Assembly (NCBI GenBank): GCA_013433145.1
Contig: CM024187.1
Span: 3,550,826 to 3,614,825 of the forward strand
DNA from: Ascaris suum
Lineage: Eukaryota; Nematoda; Chromadorea; Rhabditida; Ascarididae
Length of the DNA: 64,000 nucleotides
Reading direction: 5' to 3'
Below, piece after piece: positions 14,713-26,046 of the stretch. A program made the translations under genes and the position numbers. The notes below the pieces were generated by a model. It ran no database searches and was not told the origin of the DNA. It was given only the letters and a program-made list of their open reading frames with translations. The stretch's first letter is position 1; each line of letters opens with the position of its first letter.

Positions 14713-14748
14713 GGGGGGGGGGGGGGGGGGGGAGAGAGAGAGAGAGAA
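14713..14748 (+). repeat. G20 run followed by a (GA)n tract
   Basis: Twenty consecutive G residues lead straight into about eight GA repeats. Like the run at 8336 it is a G-quadruplex candidate and a likely site of length variation. Confidence 0.95.
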
Positions 14749-15970
14749 ATAAACGCAGCAATACGATAGAAATAATTTTTGCAAAGAGGAGACTTTTGGG
14801 GTGGAATTTCTTTTGTAGCGATGACTGCAGTTTGCTCAACAATAATTACTTAAAATCACGACGAAACGATCATAGTTTTTATGCGATGCTATTGCGCCAT
14901 GCTCATTTCCGCTCTCAAATGTTGAGCTATTCCGCTTGAGCTATTCAGGATATTGGGAAATTTTTCCCACGCTTTCCATAAAAGAAAACCACTATTGCGC
15001 TTAGTCGAAGATTTATTCAATTGCCGCCGCCTCCTTGCAATATGAATAGATCCCATTCTAAAGACAGCATCACTATGAAATTTACATAGCATTTGCAATT
15101 GCACTCTTTGTTGTCATCACAAAAACTTATACTTCTGCTATATTAGAAAAAAAAGGTCTTTTAATGCCATCTTTACACTTCAGGCTTCTTATATCTTCCT
15201 CTTTCTCTATAAAAACATAAAGAAACATTAAGTTAAACTTTTCAGGGTTATCAACTTTCTTATCAATCAGCCATAAATTAAGCAGTCCGATTTTCTATTT
15301 CAGGATTTAAAAAAAATACCATTTGCAAGATAGATTGCTTCGTTTGAACGTGATTAGCATTAACCTCAGGCAATATTTTTATTGAAGACTTGACAAGCAA
15401 GTTGCTTCAAAGAAGTTAGTTCACTTGAAACACTTTAAAATGCTCCTCATCTTTCGATAATAAAAACATAAGTAAACATATAGCAATCTCTATGCCGCAT
15501 AGAGTAGTTTTGTAGAATCGCTCAATCTTGCAGAAAGGATAGAAAAAAACTCTTAATAGAGTTTACACAGTGTTTATGTAAAGCATATTCTATAAGCAAA
15601 ACGCTTATGAGTTTTGCCAAGCAGACGTTTGCTTCAGAAAATATTTTTTGCCTCGGGCTGTTTCACTTGCTGGTCGAGGTGGCGGCGGTTTGTTGAGGGC
15701 ATGATGGAGGAACAGCTTGTCAGCGCCCAGCATCGTGCAACTCCGCCCATGCTAGAGCACTGCTCCACCCACCAGCATTTCTGTGCTCAATATTCGCGCG
15801 TGTATCGCCACCATCAATGTGGCCTGTCGCATCAAACTGGCTACGTGAAAGATGTCGATTCACTTTTGCAGAACCGTCAATTTTGATTTTTTTTTTTTTT
15901 TTCATAAACATCTGCATCGAATAGTAAATGATAGTCAGAGTTGGGAAACATTGATTCATGAGGTCATATG

Positions 15971-15995
15971 AATGACCACCCAGGTGGTGGTCATT
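15971..15995. repeat. Perfect 10-bp inverted repeat with 5-base loop
   Basis: AATGACCACC is followed by CAGGT and then its exact reverse complement GGTGGTCATT. The arms are perfect and the loop is short, so it can fold as a hairpin. No gene is supported nearby; it may be chance, a protein-binding palindrome or a relic of a small inverted-repeat element. Confidence 0.7.
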
Positions 15996-18009
15996 TTATC
16001 GTTTGATATTCTGCATGTTGTAGATTTGAGTATTTTTGAGTTTCTTTTTCATTTTTCCGCTGCCTTCACTTTCGAAGAGTTTTCGGTTTATAATGGACAA
16101 ATCTCCACCTAGTAAGACATTCACAAATAGACCAATCCTTTCTGAGTGAGTATTAGAAGAACGAAATTCTCAGTTCATTCTCATTGAATACCACAGACAG
16201 ATTTCTATTGCTTTTATATTTTGCTGTATTAACCTTCAGAGTTCCAATTCTCTATCCTTGTTTAAAAATCCGCACCCTTTACAGTTAGTCATTGCGCAAG
16301 ACTTCCACCGGTTTTCTTGGGATTGAGTATTTCAAGTATTCTCATATGACAAGATTTTGTTCTTCGATATTTATTGTTGATTTGGTGCAATGAGTCTTTG
16401 TTATTGTTTTGCTGATTATAGTCTAACATCTTTCCTCATCGCTAGCAAAATTTATTTCGTTGAAGTTGATCGATTTTCATTAATTTTGAAGATGAAAATA
16501 ACATAGAAATTGCAATTAATGTCTTCAATAAAAGTATTAATACTGTCGTTGCAGCAATTTAGCATTAGGATATTACGCACCCATATGATTATATTGCACA
16601 GTATAATTGGATGGTCAAAGATGACACACGTTGTGTTAAGTGTTTGCACAGCAGGAAATAAATTTTTCGACATTGCTATGAGTATTTAAATGAATTCATA
16701 AAGATATTTAGCAAAAAAATTTTCTAATATTTGTTCCACTGCGGTATGTTTAACTCTTATAGTAGTAACTATCGTAGATTTTAAAAAACGATAGGAAAAC
16801 CACCGCATTGATGTATGGTTCTTATGTCTTATTAGGGTGATCTCTATATGCTGAGTGTTGCAGCGCGCAGCTGCAAATAAAGAACTCTGCAAAGAAACTA
16901 TCGGAAAAGCATGCAGGTGTCAATAGATAGAAGCCAACAAATTTCTTGGCCAACAAAATTACGGAAATGAAACCACTTTCGAGATTAAGTTTCACAAACA
17001 CGCATTTCGGAAACGATTCATTGAACAACCTTATGCTATTTAATAATTCGTCGTTTTTCTCTGCTATTATATGTTGAGTTGATTTTTTGTGGATGAGATC
17101 AACTGGCTGTATATTATGACGATTTTTACTGTACAAATGGCTCACTTTGTACTATTTACTTGATTGTTGGATGGTTGTACAAATGATGAACGTGGACACT
17201 ACTTGATGGTAATTTCTTACTATTGCAGAAGTCCAAGACCTGTGGTGGTGAGGAACTATGAATGCTTGAAATATGGGAAATAAAAGTTCAGAAATAAAAT
17301 CTTAGTGAAAACCTGTGATTAAAAGGAAACAAAATCTCCGCTAGTGACCGTAAAAAGTCGTTGTTGCGATCCATTCAGGAGCAGAGGTGTTGGTGATCAT
17401 GTTTTGACGCGTGCCGAGCAAGTTCGGCGACGCAAACAAAAAGGTTTAATCGCGCGATGCGCATCAAATGAACTTGTAATTGCGGCTGCAACCCTCTTCG
17501 CAACATCCGGCGTCTGCCCTTTGTGTGTTTCGGCGCTCCATTCTTGCCCATCTTACCGACCATTAGTGATGGCCATATACCTCGCATTTTTGTCGCTATA
17601 TCGTCAAGCAGTTCGTCGACCAGTAAACACTTCCCTGTCCTCGTGTGCATCAACTGTCACGCCTATTTTTAAAATGCAAACCATTCCAGTTTTCTCTCGG
17701 TTTCCTTCTTCTAAGATAAACGCATAAAGGGCTTAACTGAAGCCTTTAACGTCAGCTCTTAACTTTTTTTGTATCCTACGGCATTTAGCTTTACTAACAG
17801 TTTTTCCAGTATTCTCAGATGCGGATTCATTCTTGACGAGAACATACTGGAAGACCTTTTGCCTCATTCCTAAAACTCGGTGATTTGGTCCCATTATTCC
17901 CCCATGCATTCTCTCTGGCTTTTTTAAAATGGAAATTTTCATATTTTTCGAATTTAATGAAATGTTTACAATATATAGGTCGAGAACATCTTTCTTTATT
18001 GTTGGTGTG

Positions 18010-18052
18010 AAGGAAGGTGGAGGGGGGGGGGGGAGGGGTGGAGAAGGTGGTA
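18010..18052 (+). repeat. G-rich purine tract
   Basis: Contains a 12-G run at 18022-18033 flanked by GGAGG and GGTGG blocks. Confidence 0.85.
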
Positions 18053-18899
18053 GAGAAGTATGGAGAACTTTTAGAAGGGATTTTATATTCAATGAGCACT
18101 TTTTTTTTCATTATTTAATTATTTACAAATTCACTTACCAAAAAGAAAAAAGACCAATTAAAGCATTCTTTAAAAAATAAATTGTACACATTGAAATAAA
18201 TAGGTAAAAGCCTCTCATTAATTATATTTTTTGCTACTGCAAGAATCTCGTTTAAATGCGTAAACAACGCTTTATGTTTATCTATCAGAAACATTTAGTT
18301 GCTTTAGCATAACAAATTTTCTAATATGCGATGAGACAGCTGCTTAGATTTGTGAACGCCGCTTTGAGTGATCGCTGTTGATCCTATGCGTCCACCCTAA
18401 ATTCATCCAAAAATATCTGCAATCAATTCATCGCACTCTTCCATATGTATTTTCTTTAAAGAACATCTAGACGAGTATCTTAGCACGATGAAATTGATTC
18501 CATTAGAGATAGCTCGAATCGAACATTATAAAAATTAAAGATTTGATATTGTAATAGTGCTGGATTGATTGGAAAAGCCGGAATGAGACTATCGCAACAT
18601 CATGTTTGACAGATATGCATAACATTGTCCCTGAGTTAATTCTAAACGAGTGAACGATTTTCAAACGAAAGCTATTCACTTCATAAGAACTATGAAGTTG
18701 TGATACTAATTGGAAAGGACGACAATAAATTTGCTTATCGTTTGATAGACGAATTTTCTCGTGATGCAGTGATAATTCGAATTGTTACTTCCGTTTATTT
18801 CTGAGCATATGTGAATATGATTGAAAAAAAAAGGTTTTTTGTGCAAGAACAATTGTTCTAAGATCGGAAATTTTTCACGATCATCGTTGTATGCGTGTG

Positions 18900-19035
18900 T
18901 GATAATATATTTAGTAATGATAAAAGTAATATTAATAATACAATTTAATATATTTGATAATATAATAATATAGTTGATAATAATAAAAATAATATGTTTA
19001 ATAATATTTGATAATAGTAATAATATAATATAAAA
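18900..19035. repeat. TAA/ATA-rich low-complexity tract
   Basis: Almost pure A/T with recurrent TAATAATA. It gives an Ile-rich minus-strand frame that is an artefact. Confidence 0.8.
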
Positions 19036-20536
19036 AATCACCAGAGACTTCATATTCGTTTGAAGATAATATATAAAAGATAACAGTAATATTGTGCCTA
19101 TTTGATACGATAGCTAAAATATATCTTCATAGAAAGCGCTCATTTATTTTAAAAGGAATCATAAGTACCGCATCCTTCTCCCTACATACTGCGGTTTTTT
19201 TCTGCAATAAATAACTCTGCCATCATAAAAATGTAAACTGTAATAGAATAACAAAATTTTTCAAGTATACTTATTGAGCTGTAATTGTACAATGAAATAT
19301 GATATTTTTAGGTGACGATTATAGTGCGTTTCTTTAAAGTTTGCAATAGATATGTGCTATTAGTTTTTCATTGATTAGTTGCTATGTTCATGTTTTTATG
19401 GTTAGTTACTATTCGTTTGTTTGTCTCACAAAAAACACTCAAATTCCGAAGTAGTAACTACCCTGCATAGAATATTATTTATTCATTTTCGAACTTATCT
19501 ATAAGAATAAAAAACTACTTTTCTAAAAATCCTTGTGCCTGAATCACTTCCTTCCCTTTCCTCAGCAAGCCAAGCATCTTCTCCCATATTTCTTAGCAAC
19601 CCAAATTTTTGACTGAGTAGAAATACTTGTATAGAGCAGGATGAAATGGCGAGCATTAGAACCATCTATTTTTATGTACTCATGTATCGACATTAACAAT
19701 GAGCATTTAAGCGATGCAATGTTGACAAGAGTGCAATTGTTGATCGGATATTCCTTCAGTGATTGCCTTTATAACTAGCCATCTCTCTTTATTGGTGGGT
19801 ACAACCATGTGCCTTCTAATGATCACATATAAATTATCTGTGCATGTAACAAGCGGAAATTAGTGACCATCAATGATACGACGTGTGTGGTTAAAATCCG
19901 ATATGCACTATCCACCATGAAATGTACTAATCACCCATAAGCGTGAGTGACATTCGCGCACCTCATCACGAATCTACATAGACGTTAAATTGCACGGATT
20001 ACTGCTGCAGCGAATCAGAATTGCGGTAAGCATGATCGTGCATTATGCATCGTTCATCTTTGATGCACAATGTCCACACCGCTCGTAGACCAATTATTTA
20101 CCAATAAAGCACTCAAAATACATATGTTATTCTAACGCTGCATACATAAAAAATACGCAATCTTCTATTTGCACTTCGTTGTGACAGGTGGCTTGACGAT
20201 TCTGTACTTCGCAATAATATCCTGACTGTCTGAGAGCTACGTCACTGATAATTGAACCAAAGCACGCGCTAGTTGTTTTTGCGTTTTCACGATGAAAGCA
20301 GTAGTAGCCGACGTGAGGTGTTGTAGCTCTATACTATAGATCACCGTAGGGCCATAGCTCCTACTTAAGTTGTATAATGCTCGCGAAAATGCGAAATAGT
20401 TGAGTGAGACGGTGTTGAATAATTAACCAAAGATCGAGATTACGCCGGTATCGGAAGAAGGGAACTGAGCGCAGCTGAATGATGCAGTACGCTTCGCTGA
20501 GCAACAGCATGCGCACACTGCATCCCCTGATAGCGG

Positions 20537-20569
20537 GTGTGTGTGTGTGTGTGTGTTTGCGTGTGTGTG
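20537..20569. repeat. GT microsatellite
   Basis: (GT)10 at 20537-20556, a short interruption (TTGC), then a further GT block. Confidence 0.9.
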
Positions 20570-22072
20570 CAGAGGTCGGAACGCTGAGGCGATTAAACTC
20601 GGAGTAGTGACGAAACGCGAATTTCAAACGATAGCGTCCAGTCGTGGACGCTAGCCAGGGCAACACGCCATGTCCATCAGATATTCACATCATTTGCGGG
20701 CGTGAAAACGTCGGTTATTCGTTGAAGCGGCCAGTTTTTGGTTCGCTAATATCTTAGGGCAAAAGCATCACGTTTCTCTCTTGTCGTCTTCGTTATCACC
20801 AACGTCAGACAGACGCATATCTTTCAGACATGTCTCGATCTCGACATCATTTCACATTTTCTTTCTTCTTTGTTGCCTCATGCATCATTTTGCATTTGTG
20901 CAGTGACCGTGTCAATCATATTCCTCATTGCATCGTGCAAACTATAGTTTCCACTAAATTTAATGAGCATGTCGTTATTCGCACCGAATAAGACAAATTA
21001 TTTCCTCTGAGTGTGAAGTTGCCATTCCTCATTCCTAACTGTCAATGTTGATCAATAGCCGTATCATCGTTTCCTTCTTCAATCCTGCTGTTTCTTCATT
21101 CTTTGTAACTCTACCGTATATGAACGCAACCAACTTCCTCGGCTTGGACTCGATCGTAGTGGAAATGCCTCGATGTGATTATACGGAAAACCCCTATGAC
21201 AGCAATACTTTGAAAAAATATGATATAATTTGCTGCTGTAATTTGCATATCTACGCGATTAAATCTTAGCTAAATACAGATGATACGATTAGGCGAGCTG
21301 CTCGGAAATAGCCTTACAAAATGCTGAAGTTTGAGACAATTAGAAATCCAAAACAAAAGAATTTTTTGACTGCACTTTTTTAGAAACGTCCCTATTCGTT
21401 TTTTTTTTAAATTTTACGAGTTGATTGTGTTTATCGAGCAGATATCATCCTCCAAATAAGTGAAAACAGAAAAGCATTCTTTCTTTGTGAATATGAAGCA
21501 CTTCTGAAGGGTCGATTGATTAGTGATCGAGTGACAGCTTTCGCTGGTTCCTTGTCATTTGAGTTGGTGGCTAGGCGTCATTGGGGATAGTCAGTTTGTT
21601 ATTTCATTGCCCGTTGATGATTGTTGAAGCTAGCAAATCTTATGTGTTGCTCAATGCTTTGCATTCGTTTAAAAGTTGAAGTTTGCTAAGCGCAAAAGTT
21701 TAAGTGATTTACAAAAAACAAAAAATGCGCTTTAGTGAATTTGGTGGTGATTTTCTTGAAAATCGCGAAGCTCATATTCATCGTGTTTTGTGCATATAAT
21801 TTACAGCATCACGTATCGCGCTAATTTTTTTTCCCAACATTTAGATCTTGGGACCTCGAAATATACGGGATGATTTGGATCAATGTATTTACATCTTTTA
21901 CTAAGTTATGCTAGATAAATCTCTAATCTATTCGCTTATTCAAAATCTCGAATTCGATCAAAGGTACCTCGCATTTAAGTTAGCAAGTTTCAATATATTT
22001 GTTGATTTATTACGATTTCAAATTTTCTTTTTTCAAACGTCGTTGCTGATTTTCAGCGTAATCCCTTAAAAA

Positions 22073-22255
22073 TTGCATACTAGCAGCTGCCATCAATGGA
22101 AAGGGTGTGCGCCAAACTACAGTAACGTTACGTATGAAACTGTCTACTGGACTAACGAATCGTTTATCAAATTAAAAGAGATACCGCCTCTATTTGTGTG
22201 CTATAAGAGAGATGTGGACGCCGAACAAGACTACATGGTGGGTGGCATGAAATGA
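22073..22255 (+). CDS. Weak candidate exon, Cys- and Tyr-containing
   Basis: An open frame with no ATG near its left end reads CHQWKGCAPNYSNVTYETVY and then continues to a TGA. It has three cysteines and two possible N-glycosylation sites (NVT, NES), so it would fit an extracellular segment, but I do not recognise a domain. The usable acceptor would be ...GCATACTAG just left of it; the better TTTTCAG at 22052-22056 leads into stops. No partner exon was found. Length alone is within chance. Confidence 0.15.
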   Translation: MHTSSCHQWKGCAPNYSNVTYETVYWTNESFIKLKEIPPLFVCYKRDVDAEQDYMVGGMK

Positions 22256-23127
22256 GCCATACAGGCAGCCGCCATATGCATTGTTCACAAAGGTGTATGG
22301 GTGTGATATTGCAGGAAGTGCAGCATTGTGCAATCATTGAGTACGAGCATTCCGCTCGTACGCACATTTCACGTCGGCCAACTTTTTTTTACTGACAACA
22401 TGACAACGGGCTCACGTTCATCAAAAATTTCTTTCGTTTCACTATTTCACTACGCGAAATTCGAGCATCTCAGCAAAATGCTTTCTTTTCGTAATGAATT
22501 CATCCACCTGTTTCTCTTTTACTCTCTTGTTTTGTGGTTTTGCAATTATCTTTTCGTAGCTACACTCAGCTTGTGTAGCATTTGCATTGCTTGAATGCTG
22601 CACCCTCTTCTCCTTCCTCCTTTCTCCCCTCTCCTACCCCTCCCCCCAAAAAAACATTTGGGACGAACTTGCAACATCAATATTTCTAGATTCCAGCTAG
22701 CAGTTCTATCTAAAATAAATGCTATGATCAACCATGGTCTAAGGATTTTCTCTGCGAAGAATGATAGTAGCGAGCGGTTTTTGAACGGAATGATGAGGTT
22801 GTTTGTACGAAACATTTATTATCAATTCCAGTTTGATAACATTATTGCTGATTAATTGCTAACGCTGAGCTCGTTTCATCAAATTTGCAGATTCCATATA
22901 TCAGTGATTTCCCACAAGCATCGACTGCACTACTTTCTCTAATTATATTTCTTGCTGCTCGGAAAAAAAGTTGCTTACCATTCCATTTATTCCTCTTTCT
23001 TTAATATCAGTGTTGAATAGCTAAATAGCTAGACGAGATGAAACACTTGTCAATTGCTTTGTTAGATTTACCAACGTTTTGCTAGGTTCATCAAAGAGTA
23101 ATATGATTTGATGGGTGTGCTAATCTG

Positions 23128-23471
23128 ATGACTGAAATGTCCGCTGAGATTTGCACGCGTTATGCCGGATGTCAACCTAACAACTTCTTTTTGTGGCAAA
23201 AATCAAAGCATTTTATTGACAAGCAAAGAGTGCATTTTTCTCCTAATGCTCATGTTATCAACATTAACCGCTGGAAATGCTTTAATTTACTGAAGCGTAA
23301 AAATTTCGTCAAAGCAGAAGTTGCGATTGGAGGAAGGAACGGCTATATAGAGATACCAAATTTCCGCATGGGTTTTTTCATATCAGAAATTTCCTAATTT
23401 TTTTCCAGTTCAAGAAGGAAGAAAAATTGAAGAAGTCAAAGTTTGAAGCTTACGCTTGTCACGAGATCTAG
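23128..23471 (+). CDS. Weak candidate small gene, unrecognised
   Basis: An ATG-initiated frame of 89 codons (starts MTEMSAEICTRYAGCQPNNF) stops at 23397. It could instead splice at a GTTTTT about 25 bases before that stop to a strong TTTTTTTCCAG acceptor ending at 23408, giving a tail QEGRKIEEVKV and a TGA. The intron would be only about 38 bases, far shorter than others in this window. The region is moderately GC-rich and has no known domain that I can see. Chance is a real alternative. Confidence 0.15.
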
Positions 23472-24472
23472 AATCGCTGCTTATCTTTGAGTGAGAGGCG
23501 TCGCTATATTTTGACCGATTGAGCCATTTACTCGCGCTGTCCACTCGCCCCTAATATTAATGATGGATCATCGCTGATCGCACGTTGCGTTGTTCCCGCT
23601 TCGACTCACAGACTCTCTTTTCTTCCTGACGTTTCTGAGTTGTTTTTGGCCAGCTGCAGGATGGACAGTTCCCTAAGCATGTATAGATTTGCCTTTGTAT
23701 CGGCATATCTTGTACCTGTTTCGAACTGCCACCAGATTCGAATTTCCTTTGTTGATTGAATAAAGTTAGTGATGTCCCTCATTTGTTTGTTAATGAAAGC
23801 TCGCTCTGAACGCTGCACTACAAGATCGCTTTGAGATCTCACCTAGCGACAGATAAAAATTGAGGAGATAATTTTCTGGGATTTGATACGCTTTCGAGCA
23901 ACTTAAAGAAGCGCGTTATGTGCCGCTCATCCATGAGGAGCATGTTCAGCGTTTTTCTAGAGGAAACAATCAACAACATATGTTAAAACTTGTTATTGTC
24001 AAATTCAGTAGCGCTGTCGTCGATCAACATTCAACTTTTTGTGCGCCATAAATGATTGTCGCTGAAATGATACTGTCATGCAACGTTTACTACTCCTTAA
24101 TTTACGCAGTATTAGAACAATGCTCGACAAGGCGGTAAATATTTAATTCCCGCAACTCGCTAACTGAAAGCAAAAACTCGCTGTCCTAGTCTACCTTTTC
24201 CCCTTCCGAGTGAGCATGTTTTTGTGACAAAAAGAAGCGCGACTCGACGATGGCGCTGCGCGAAAAAAGGACGTCATCGACAGTGTTCTTTACACGTTTG
24301 AAACGTAGTTATGAGTGATCGGGTGGTGCGATTCATGTGAGTAGCCAAAACGCAGTGTTTGCCAATTTTATTTGGCAACGCCGTGCGTTGTTGCCACCGT
24401 CGATTGATGGCCTTCGCTAATCCTATTGCGTATTGCGCCTTATTTCGCCCTCCTAATTCGCTCTTTTTCGGC

Positions 24473-24473
<1 letters not shown>

Positions 24474-24508
<35 letters not shown>
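24474..24508 (+). repeat. Poly-T tract (35 T)
   Basis: Thirty-five consecutive T residues. It creates false poly-Phe and poly-Lys frames. Confidence 0.95.
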
Positions 24509-24513
<5 letters not shown>

Positions 24514-25976
24514 CGCGCATTCAATAAACATCGTCCGCGTTTCACAACGCCAATAATTGCATCATAATGCGCTACTCGTTTTTGAGCGAAGATAACAATA
24601 AACAAATTATCTTTTTCTATTAAGATCATTGCCTTCCTTCAAATTACACAATCATACTTTTATAGTCGATATTGTTGCCGTACAATATATCTTACTATTA
24701 TACTTTTTCAGTATACTAGTATATATATATTGTATTCACTGCCATCAAACTGCAGAATTATTGTTTATTCATTCTATGCGGTTTCACTTCGTGCTTAAAT
24801 TTTGAAGCGTTCATTGAAAGTATAATAGTGCGCTACGTTAAAATTTAATTTTTGTGCAGCTATGATTTTATACTACATCTTAACATTTGATAACATTTCT
24901 CTCAAGTGCGAATGGCGCTGTATATTGTATAGAAGTGCTTAATGTGCATAAGTCTTCAATAAATTCCAATTTGAAAAAATTCATACAAAACGGATATGCG
25001 CAGTTCAGTCCCAAGAAATCCTCTGGTTATTTTCATTCACATTTTTCATCCAAATATTTCATTAAAAAATCTCACTTAATGCTCATTTAAATTTGCACAT
25101 GCGTTGCTGATAGCAATTTGTTGTTAGACTAGAAATAATCTTTTGAGCTCGCTATATAGATTCTTGGCGTTACTTTTACAATTTTCGGTGGCCGGAAATG
25201 TATCAGCAATGTAATTAATTTCGTCGAATGAACGTTTTTTGGCGGAAGTTTAAAGAAAACTCCGCTTACGAAGTAGGTAACAGATCGGCAATCCAACGAG
25301 GGATTTATTATTTCTAAAGTATATTCATAAATTTTCTGAGCAATAATACTAGATTCAGGATATCGCAACGAATATCACTTATCGAGTAACGACGCAAAGC
25401 TGCACAATTTATTGTTGCATGAAAGATTTTCTGCATTTTCACGAAGTCATTTCGAAAAATAAGGAAGAAATTTTTCGGACAAAAAGAAAGCCATTTGAAT
25501 CGTAAATATTACACGATAAAAATAAATATTACATAACAAAAATAGAGTATATGAAGAAATTTGTGAATTTAGATGTAGTCGTATTTGCTCACTGATTTAT
25601 GTGCGATATCGTGTTATGCACTCTGCGATGTGCATCCTCAGCAACCGGCAATTAGTTGCTATATCGCATCAAGGGCGTCTAAAATGAGGCATCGCGCAAA
25701 CTTCTCATCATATGTGATAGAGTGATGTCTTCATGTTTATTTGCATAAAACTTCTCTCATTTTATTGATTCAAAGTAATGCAAATCTCTTCAAAAATTAA
25801 TAAGAATCGAGGAAAATTCTTTTTATGCGTAAGAAATAATAGCTGCAAAAGAAAAAAGATTCATTATTGCTGTTTTTTTTTCTCTGCACATATGTGTCTT
25901 TCTCTTTTTTTGTGCAAATATGCGTATTATATTATTCACCTATGTGCTTATTAAAAAATTCAAATGCCCATCCTAC

Positions 25977-26046
25977 TGTGGTTGATCGATTGGTTTTACC
26001 GCAGTTTTGAAATTTGTAGACCCTGGTTCGAATCTAGCATGCTGAA
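25977..26046 (+). other. tRNA-like relic with A-box- and B-box-like motifs
   Basis: GGTTCGAATCT at 26025-26035 is a near-perfect RNA polymerase III B box (T-arm). About 40 bases upstream, TGGTTGATCGATTGG resembles a D-arm/A box. The T stem has one mismatch and one wobble pair, and the bases that should form the acceptor stem do not pair, so this is not a working tRNA as read. It may be a decayed tRNA gene, a tRNA-derived short interspersed element or chance. Confidence 0.25.

Larger units (their letters stand above)
9928..22072. other. No supported gene; AT-rich sequence with simple repeats
   Basis: I see nothing I can call a gene. More GC-rich islands at about 15620-15880, 17340-17730 and 20360-20700 are open in several frames on both strands at once, which is what base composition alone gives; they might instead be regulatory regions. 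Simple repeats within are listed separately. Confidence 0.5.

Noticed and set aside
17344..17727. A 127-codon plus-strand frame with an overlapping minus-strand frame
   Set aside because: Both strands are open because of local GC content; no domain, no splice context, and length within chance for this window.
24274..24556. Poly-Lys and poly-Phe frames
   Set aside because: Artefact of the 35-T tract.
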